Part shown: piece after piece, positions 1 to 4,796 of the stretch
Position numbering within the stretch: the stretch's first letter is position 1
Layout of the letters: every line of letters begins with the position of its first letter
Source of the DNA: DATKEU01 sp036493295
Lineage (GTDB): Bacteria > Myxococcota_A > Polyangia > Fen-1088
Direction: 5' to 3'
Assembly: GCA_036493295.1 (NCBI GenBank)
Contig: DASXQB010000076.1
Span: forward strand, 1 to 5,897
DNA length: 5,897 nt
Made by a program: the position numbers and the translations under genes
The notes under the pieces: generated by a model
Database searches by the model: none
What the model saw: the letters and a program-made list of their open reading frames with translations, nothing else
Told to the model about the DNA's origin: nothing

Positions 1-1069
1 AGATCGATCCGGCGGCCAGCACACGCAACATCCAGCCGGCTGCTTGATAGTCGGCCTTGTACAAAAGCCGGATGGCCACGTCGCCCCAGATGGCCAGCAC
101 CAGCAGCGCCGCCACCGTGGGCAGGATCCACAGCGCGCGTCCCTGTCGCAGGCGCGGGTACAGCTTGTCGCGCGACTGGCGCGCGGTTTCGGCCAGGATG
201 GGAAACAGGACACGCGAACCCAGCGCCCGCCCCAATCCCGTCACTGCCGAGACGATCTGAAACGCGATCGAGTAAACGCCCACGTCGCGCACCGACAGCA
301 AACGACCCATCAACAACCGGTCCAGGTTGTTCGCCGCGTAGGTGACGGCCGTGCTGAGGATGATCCAGCGCCCGACGCGCACGATCTCGGTGACCGCGTC
401 GTGGTCCAGAAGCCAGTGATGACGCTGTCCGGGCAGAAGCGCGAAGCTCAGCGCCACGCGCGCCACGTCGCCCGCCAGTGAACCGATCAGCAGGCCCCAC
501 ACTGATCGCAGCGCCCAGCTGGCCCCGATGGTGACGGCGATGGAGAAGACCTGACAGGACAGCTCCATCACCGTCAATCGTCCCAGCACCACCTGGCGAT
601 TCAGCGCGTGCACGCGGGTGGGCGTGAAGCCGCGAATGACAATGCCCAGCCCGGCGGCGGCGATGAGCCAGGCCAGCGCCGGCGACGAGTAGGCGTGCGC
701 CGCCGGCCAGCCGATCAGCAGCGCGCCCAGGAACAAGGCCAGGCCGCGGATGATCTGCACCGTCCAGGCGGTGTCGAGCAGCCGTTGATCGTCGCCGCGC
801 GGGCTGTGAATGATCGCCGGGCCCACGCCGACATCGGACAGAAGTTCCAGGCCCAGGATGAAGATCGTCGTCAGGGTCATCAGGCCGAACGCGCCTGGAT
901 CCAGAATGCGCGTCAGGACCAGGTTGCTTCCGAACCGCAGGATGTTCTGCCCGCCGTACGCCACCACCGTCCAGCTGGTACCGCGGCGCACGCGGGCGCG
1001 CAGGCTGGCGCGCGGAGCCCCGGCTCCGGGCCCGTCAGCCAGGGAAGGTGAATCGGCGGCCACGCTCAC
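1..1069 (-). CDS. Oligosaccharide flippase (Wzx/WzxC-like, MOP superfamily), 3'-truncated by window edge
   Basis: Probable inner-membrane flippase that moves lipid-linked oligosaccharide units from the cytoplasmic to the periplasmic face. I translated the minus strand by hand: 356 residues are visible and the frame is open at base 1. After a hydrophilic, Ala/Gly/Pro-rich N-terminus (residues 1-28) there is a family-typical run: RRGTSW at 28-33, LTRILDPGAFGLMTL at 52-66, and DVGVGPAIIHSPRGDDQ at 79-95. Hydrophobic segments lie near 33-52, 62-88, 104-124, 131-148, 171-212, 236-246 and 313-328. Residues 247-266 (NNLDRLLMGRLLSVRDVGVY) match the conserved mid-protein signature of polysaccharide flippases. 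Full-length relatives usually have about 450-500 residues, so the missing end is outside the window. The GTG start at 1069 overlaps the upstream TGA (GTGA). The first in-frame ATG codons come after the first membrane segment, and no strong Shine-Dalgarno is seen, which fits coupled translation. The transported glycan is unknown. Confidence 0.9.
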   Translation of the reverse strand, partial: MSVAADSPSLADGPGAGAPRASLRARVRRGTSWTVVAYGGQNILRFGSNLVLTRILDPGAFGLMTLTTIFILGLELLSDVGVGPAIIHSPRGDDQRLLDTAWTVQIIRGLALFLGALLIGWPAAHAYSSPALAWLIAAAGLGIVIRGFTPTRVHALNRQVVLGRLTVMELSCQVFSIAVTIGASWALRSVWGLLIGSLAGDVARVALSFALLPGQRHHWLLDHDAVTEIVRVGRWIILSTAVTYAANNLDRLLMGRLLSVRDVGVYSIAFQIVSAVTGLGRALGSRVLFPILAETARQSRDKLYPRLRQGRALWILPTVAALLVLAIWGDVAIRLLYKADYQAAGWMLRVLAAGSI

Positions 1070-1713
1070 GATTCGGTCGGGGTCAGCTCGCCGGGGTTGA
1101 TTGGTCGCGCGGGATTGCCCAGCACCGCGCGTCCATCCGGCAGATCGTTGGCCAGCACGGTGTTCGCCCCGATGAATGTGTCGTCACCGACGCGGATGCC
1201 GCCCACCACGCAAGCGCCGGGGCCGATCTCCACCCGGCTGCCGATGGTGGGCGCCTGGCGCGCGTCGCGGTTCAAAAGGCCCACCGTCGCCGAATGCCGG
1301 AAGGTGACGTCGTCGCCGATCGACCAGACCCCGATGAAGATACAGCCGTGGTGTTCAAACCGAATCCGTCGTCCCAGGCGACAGTTGTAGGGCAGATCGA
1401 TCCCCCACATCGCGATCGTGCCGTGATACGCCGCCCGGTACAGCGCCGACAGCGGAGGCCGCAGCCATTTGGATTTCACGCCCATGCGCCAGTTGCCGAA
1501 GCGATGAATGGCCAGCGCCCAGAAACCGGGCGCCGCCAGCCGGTTGTCGTGCGTGCGAAGATCCTCGCGCAAAAGCTCGACGAAGCTGACGTCGGCGGGG
1601 TTCTGGTTTTCGTTGCCCAGTGGGACGATCGGTCGCGGCCGCGGCGAAAGCTTGCTGACCGTCGGTGGCGGCGGCGTCAGCGGCGGCGGAGCGGGGGCCA
1701 CTGCCGCGCTCAT
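1066..1713 (-). CDS. Serine-acetyltransferase-like O-acetyltransferase (left-handed beta-helix) of a polysaccharide cluster
   Basis: A 215-residue protein of the CysE/serine acetyltransferase-like hexapeptide-repeat family, probably an acetyl-CoA-dependent acetyltransferase acting on a polysaccharide precursor in the cytoplasm. The N-terminus (about 5-33) is Pro-rich and looks disordered. A helical region follows (EDLRTHD at 50-56, PGFWAL at 62-67, HR at 70-71), then the beta-helix from about 104 with repeated I/V-G-x4 turns and a GNPAR ending at 199-203, typical of CoA-binding hexapeptide enzymes. Compared with E. coli CysE from memory, D106 and H121 line up with the catalytic Asp143 and His158. 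The serine-binding Arg-His before the loop Pro is replaced by Gln-Ala (153-154), which argues against true serine acetyltransferase and cysteine synthesis. The start is the ATG at 1713, which overlaps the previous gene's stop (ATGA). The open frame extends upstream to 2151, but that part lies antiparallel-free within the fusion gene's coding sequence in another frame and has no family similarity. Confidence 0.87.
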   Translation of the reverse strand: MSAAVAPAPPPLTPPPPTVSKLSPRPRPIVPLGNENQNPADVSFVELLREDLRTHDNRLAAPGFWALAIHRFGNWRMGVKSKWLRPPLSALYRAAYHGTIAMWGIDLPYNCRLGRRIRFEHHGCIFIGVWSIGDDVTFRHSATVGLLNRDARQAPTIGSRVEIGPGACVVGGIRVGDDTFIGANTVLANDLPDGRAVLGNPARPINPGELTPTES

Positions 1714-2222
1714 GTGGGGATCACGCGCGCCGGAACGCCCAGCACGGTGGTCTTCGGCGCCACGCTTTTCATCACCACCGAGTTGGCGCCCACGATGGCG
1801 TCGGCGCCCACGCGCACTGGACCCAGCACGCACGCGCCCGACCCAATGTCCGCGCGATCGCCGATCACCGGCAGCTGGTCGCGATTTTCCACCCGGCCCC
1901 GCACCACGCCGAAGGTGGTGTCTTGCCGGATGTGCACGTCGTTCCCGATCGATTTGGCGTCCAGCAACATACAGCCGCTGTGCCACAGACGAACCCGGCG
2001 TCCCAGCTTTACCGCGCGTGGAATCTTGATCCCCCACACCCAATCGACCGCGGTGGACATCGTGCGGTGCACGCCTTCCAGCGCCGCGCGTTGCGGACCG
2101 GGCGGCAGGCTGGTGGCGCGGCTGCCCAGGCGATGGGCGAGTACCGCCCAAAATCCCGGCTGCAGCAGATCGGCGTCGTGGGTGGCCAGATCTTCCAGCA
2201 CCAGCTCTTGCAAGCGCATCTC
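1710..2222 (-). other. C-terminal acetyltransferase-like domain of the fusion, paralogous to the next gene
   Basis: This is the segment coding for residues 339-508 of the fusion protein. Residues 348-443 align without any gap to residues 50-145 of the free-standing acetyltransferase, with about 38 of 96 identical by my count. The fusion then has three extra residues in the loop before the next beta-helix coil, and the two align again to the GxPAR ending. Both share the uncommon N-terminal EDLxTHD...PGFWA...HRxG module. The catalytic His is kept (H419), but the Asp of the dyad is Lys (K404), and Gln-Leu (454-455) stands where CysE has Arg-His. The domain may therefore be inactive, use another mechanism, or serve in oligomer assembly. 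Confidence 0.8.
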
Positions 2223-3236
2223 GTCGGCGCCGACGCTGGCGACGTCGTCGGTGTTGCTGATGGGCGGCGGTCCACCGCTGGGCATCGGCGTGGTGGCCAG
2301 CTCGCGGCGCAGGCTGTGCAGGAGAAAATCGCGCAGCAACTGCGGGCGAACAGCTTCCGGACGCCCGGTGGCGGCGCGCTTAACCAAGAACAACAAATAA
2401 CCTGCCGCCCACGCCACATCGGCCGCCCGGGCATAGCCGCCGCCATGATGCTTCTCCAGATAGCGCCGGCGCGAAGCGAACCAGTAGGCCGGCATGCGCC
2501 GGCTTTGATCGGCCATCCCCGTCGACACGGAGCCAATGTGCTCGACGGCAGCGTCGGCCACGAACGCCACGCGCCAGCCGGCCTGACGCACGCGACGACA
2601 AAAGTCCACCTCTTCAAAATAAAGGAAAAACTCTTCGTCGAACAAAGCTCGCTCGAAGACCTCGCGCCGCACAATCATGCTGGTGCCGGCCACCCAGTCG
2701 ACGTCGCAGGTGGTTTTTGGCGGGGCCATGCCCACCGCGTGCCGGCCCAGCAGGCGCGACACCAGGCCCAGATGCGAGGTCGCTTCCAGCTCGCCTTTGA
2801 CGGTCGGAAACCGAAACGCTCCGCCCTGATACTCGCCGGCGGGACCATAAACCGGTCCGCCCGCCACACCCACTTCGGGGTTTCGATCCATGAACGAAAC
2901 CAGCGTGCGCACCGAACCGATGCGCGGCACGGCGTCCGGGTTGATGATGTAGAAATAGCGCGGTTTGGCTCCCGCGCGCAGCGCCGTCTTCACCGCCACG
3001 TTGATGCCATACCCGTAGCCGCCGTTGTGGTCGGCCGAGATCAAAGTGACGCGGCCGTCCCAGCCGCGCAGCCGCGATTCCCGGGCCAGCCGTTCGCTGG
3101 ACCCGTCGCGCGAATCGTTGTCGACCAGGAAGACGTGCGAGGGCGCGATGCGACCCAGCTCGCTGACCAGGTGATGGGTCGACTGTGCCGTCACTTCGGC
3201 GGTCCGATAGTTGATCACCACGGCGGCGACGTTCAT
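1710..3236 (-). CDS. Fusion protein: GT2 glycosyltransferase (rhamnosyltransferase-like) plus serine-acetyltransferase-like domain
   Basis: A 508-residue two-domain protein. Residues 1-300 are a GT-A fold family 2 glycosyltransferase resembling WbbL/RfbF-type rhamnosyltransferases: AVVINY at 5-10, LVDNDSRDGS at 37-46, HNGGYGYGIN at 70-79, the N-x-D metal/nucleotide motif NPDA at 99-102, GTSMIVRREVF at 184-194 and the catalytic-type FLYFEEVDFCRR at 204-215. A linker with Pro/Gly (about 315-335) leads to a serine-acetyltransferase-like domain at 339-508, with EDLATHD at 348-354, PGFWA at 360-364, beta-helix repeats from about 402 and a GVPARV ending at 500-505. H419 matches the catalytic His of CysE, but the catalytic Asp position is Lys404. 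The donor sugar cannot be told from sequence. The start is the ATG at 3236: GAGGTGG lies just upstream, the ATGA overlap with the GT4 gene is shared, and the protein begins directly with the first GT2 strand. An upstream in-frame start at 3272 would add 12 Gly-rich residues and has less support. Confidence 0.9.
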   Translation of the reverse strand: MNVAAVVINYRTAEVTAQSTHHLVSELGRIAPSHVFLVDNDSRDGSSERLARESRLRGWDGRVTLISADHNGGYGYGINVAVKTALRAGAKPRYFYIINPDAVPRIGSVRTLVSFMDRNPEVGVAGGPVYGPAGEYQGGAFRFPTVKGELEATSHLGLVSRLLGRHAVGMAPPKTTCDVDWVAGTSMIVRREVFERALFDEEFFLYFEEVDFCRRVRQAGWRVAFVADAAVEHIGSVSTGMADQSRRMPAYWFASRRRYLEKHHGGGYARAADVAWAAGYLLFLVKRAATGRPEAVRPQLLRDFLLHSLRRELATTPMPSGGPPPISNTDDVASVGADEMRLQELVLEDLATHDADLLQPGFWAVLAHRLGSRATSLPPGPQRAALEGVHRTMSTAVDWVWGIKIPRAVKLGRRVRLWHSGCMLLDAKSIGNDVHIRQDTTFGVVRGRVENRDQLPVIGDRADIGSGACVLGPVRVGADAIVGANSVVMKSVAPKTTVLGVPARVIPT

Positions 3237-4537
3237 GACCACCTCGCCAGCGCCGTCGGCGCCGCCGCCCACCGTGACGACGACGGCGACGAACGGGAAA
3301 TCCGCGGCAAGCCGTCTTTGGGCGCGCGCGGTGTTCGCGGGCGCCGGCCGCGCGCGGCGATGGCGGCCAGGTGATCGATGCGTCGGCGGAAGGTTCGTTC
3401 GAAGCTGTGCTGGCGCGCCAGGTCCAGCGCCGCCACCGCGCCGGCCACCAGCGCCTCCCGATCGGCATGCAGGCGGGCGATCTCGTCGGCCAGGCGCCCT
3501 GGATTCGACAGGGGCGCCGTCCAGCCGACCGGTTGCTGGCGCACCAGCCCGGCGAATGCTTCGTTTGCGTAGCCGACGATGGGAACTCCGGCCGACATCG
3601 TCTCAAGGTACGTGCAGGACGGATCACCTTGGGGATGACAGCAGACAAACAGATCGATCTGGTCGCGCAAGATGGGCATCAGCTGGCTGTGAAAGTCCAC
3701 CACGCCCTTCAACGCCACACGTTCGGGAAGGCCGCGCCGCTGCACCTCGCTGCGCAAGAATCCTTCCAGCGCGCCGCCACCGTAGATGTCCATCTGAAAC
3801 GGCACTCGTCGCCGGTCCAGCTCGGCCGCCACCTTCACCAGATCGCCGGCGCCCTTGGTGGCGTTCAGCCGCCCCGAAAACGCCAGCCGCAACGGCTTTC
3901 GCTGCCGCCGCCGCGCATTGGCACGGCCGAGCTGTTCATCGCTGGCTAGCTCGGCGTCGGGCACGCGCGTATCAAAGTACAAGAGCGGCTCCGGCGTCAG
4001 GCCGCGGTAAGCCTCGAAGGTGGGCGTTCCGTTGCACTGCACGCCGTCGGCCAGGCCAAGCTCGGGTCGATAGTGGCCGAGTTCTTCGTTGACCTCCCAC
4101 AGTGATCGCCGCAAAAGACGCACCGGATTGGCATTGTTGGCGAACACGATCTGCAGGCGGGTGGTCAGGCTGTACTCCGTGTTGTAGACCGACGGCACAT
4201 TCACCTCTGCGCACAGCGCGCTGAGATCGCGCAGCCACCAAAAAGGCCCGCCCAGCACCACGCCCGCGCCGGCCAGATGTTTGGTCACGCTGGCCGGATC
4301 AATCGTGCGCATTAAGGTCAGTTTGAACGGCAGGCTGGCCGGATCGACCGCCACGCCATCCAGGTTGTCGGTGGGCTTTTCCACCACCGCCATCAATGCC
4401 GTTACCGGCCCATCCCAGGCCTCGGCATAAAATGTCATCCCCTCGACGAACTTCTTGGTGATCAAGACCTGACCGTCGGAACGTTCGACAGCAGCCAGAG
4501 CGGGAACCACCACCAACGACTGCTTCTGCCCCCTCAT
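3233..4537 (-). CDS. Glycosyltransferase, GT4 type (GT-B fold)
   Basis: A 434-residue GT-B glycosyltransferase, the first gene of the operon, likely adding a sugar from a nucleotide donor to a lipid-linked acceptor at the cytoplasmic face. The N-terminal acceptor-side domain (1-200) is poorly conserved and has no signal peptide. The C-terminal donor-binding domain is clear: LAFSGRLNATKG at 218-229, DIYGGGALEGFL at 250-261, DLFVCCHPQGDPSCTYLE at 295-312 and TMSAGVPIVGYANEA at 313-327. E312 is the conserved second Glu of the GT4 E-x7-E motif. The first Glu is not at its usual place; GDP occupies this stretch, with Asp305 nearest. The C-terminal 39 residues (396-434) are Arg/Pro/Ser/Ala-rich and look unlike a folded part of the family. 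I chose the ATG at 4537, not the GTG at 4543, because GAGAGG at 4548-4543 is spaced 5 bases from this ATG and would overlap the GTG. The stop overlaps the next start (ATGA). The donor sugar is unknown. Confidence 0.9.
   Translation of the reverse strand: MRGQKQSLVVVPALAAVERSDGQVLITKKFVEGMTFYAEAWDGPVTALMAVVEKPTDNLDGVAVDPASLPFKLTLMRTIDPASVTKHLAGAGVVLGGPFWWLRDLSALCAEVNVPSVYNTEYSLTTRLQIVFANNANPVRLLRRSLWEVNEELGHYRPELGLADGVQCNGTPTFEAYRGLTPEPLLYFDTRVPDAELASDEQLGRANARRRQRKPLRLAFSGRLNATKGAGDLVKVAAELDRRRVPFQMDIYGGGALEGFLRSEVQRRGLPERVALKGVVDFHSQLMPILRDQIDLFVCCHPQGDPSCTYLETMSAGVPIVGYANEAFAGLVRQQPVGWTAPLSNPGRLADEIARLHADREALVAGAVAALDLARQHSFERTFRRRIDHLAAIAARGRRPRTPRAPKDGLPRISRSSPSSSRWAAAPTALARWS
3239..3245 (-). 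promoter_or_regulatory. Ribosome binding site of the GT2-acetyltransferase fusion gene
   Basis: GAGGTGG on the minus strand ends two bases before the ATG at 3236, and its GAGG core is 5 bases away. It lies inside the last codons of the GT4 gene. It supports a start at 3236 instead of the in-frame start at 3272. Confidence 0.6.
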
Positions 4538-4542
4538 CGCCA

Positions 4543-4548
4543 CCTCTC
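4543..4548 (-). promoter_or_regulatory. Ribosome binding site of the GT4 gene
   Basis: GAGAGG on the minus strand is followed by a 5-base spacer and the ATG at 4537. It overlaps the alternative GTG at 4543, so it decides the start in favour of the ATG. The same AGGTGG string occurs before the fusion gene, which suggests a shared ribosome-binding style. Confidence 0.65.
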
Positions 4549-4634
4549 GACACTAGCAACCACGAATCTGGCCGGCAAGGCCCGCGGATAGTCAAGACAG
4601 CCTTCGGCAATGCGGCACAGTCAAAATAACTGAA

Positions 4635-4644
4635 AGACGCGTCT
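4635..4644. repeat. 10-base perfect palindrome AGACGCGTCT
   Basis: Perfect dyad in the divergent intergenic region, flanked by A/T-rich sequence on both sides. It has the size of half to one operator site for a dimeric regulator, but a 10-base palindrome can also occur by chance. There is no loop, so it is not a hairpin terminator. Confidence 0.3.
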
Positions 4645-4657
4645 CTTGTTTTTCGTC

Positions 4658-4669
4658 TTGGCCAATTGG
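4658..4669. repeat. Overlapping palindromes TTGGCCAATTGG
   Basis: Two interlocked 8-base palindromes, TTGGCCAA (4658-4665) and CCAATTGG (4662-4669), share CCAA. They lie 13 bases beyond the AGACGCGTCT dyad. Possible regulator contact site, with no known consensus assigned. Confidence 0.25.
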
Positions 4670-4707
4670 AAACACGATCTTGGTCATTCGGAATTCCTCG
4701 TCACCGC

Positions 4708-4720
4708 GGCGCCAGGCGCC
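4708..4720. repeat. 13-base dyad GGCGCC-A-GGCGCC
   Basis: Two GGCGCC hexamers, each self-complementary, flank one A, so the unit is both a direct and an inverted repeat. It lies 77 bases upstream of the lipoprotein ATG. It could be an operator or, with a 4-base stem and CCAGG loop, a weak hairpin. GC-rich background makes chance occurrence plausible. Confidence 0.3.
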
Positions 4721-4796
4721 CCTTCGCGTTGAATTCGCTGACTTCCGTCGAGATCGCCTTGCTCACGACCTGCAAGGTTGAGTACAAGAATGGACA

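Larger units (their letters stand above)
4538..4796. promoter_or_regulatory. Divergent intergenic region between the polysaccharide operon and the lipoprotein gene
   Basis: These 259 bases separate two divergent genes, so at least two promoters should lie here. The stretch from about 4620 to 4700 is richer in A/T than the flanking genes. No consensus promoter is convincing. For the minus-strand operon, TTGACT at 4595-4590 is a fair -35, but the best -10 (CAGATT, 4570-4565) sits at a 19-base spacing and matches only three positions. For the plus-strand gene, TTGCTC (4759-4764) and TACAAG (4783-4788) are 18 bases apart. That pair would place the transcription start within a few bases of the ATG. 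Several short palindromes are listed separately. I saw no tRNA, riboswitch or terminator. Confidence 0.55.

Noticed and set aside
44..1100. Several plus-strand frames over the left 1.1 kb
   Set aside because: The minus strand here encodes an uninterrupted 356-residue flippase with clear membrane segments and family motifs, so the plus-strand frames are shadows.
1714..2151. Extended 361-residue start for the free acetyltransferase
   Set aside because: The added 146 residues lie entirely within the fusion gene in another frame and resemble nothing; the ATG at 1713 with the ATGA overlap is much better supported.
1048..2400. Plus-strand open frame of 450 codons across the acetyltransferase gene and fusion domain
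   Set aside because: No recognisable protein signature; it crosses the boundary of two real minus-strand genes and is explained by GC-rich codon use.
1665..3374. Long plus-strand open frame (569 codons) antisense to the fusion gene
   Set aside because: It lies opposite a clearly recognised minus-strand gene, its translation is Arg/His/Ala-rich with no family motifs, and such frames are common in GC-rich DNA.
4605..4620. Sigma-54 type site on the minus strand (GTGCCGCATTGCC)
   Set aside because: The GG of the -24 element is missing at the proper distance from the GC, so it does not fit the consensus.
4715..4720. Hairpin terminator at the GGCGCC pair
   Set aside because: The stem would be only four base pairs with no U-tract, and no gene ends here since both neighbours diverge.
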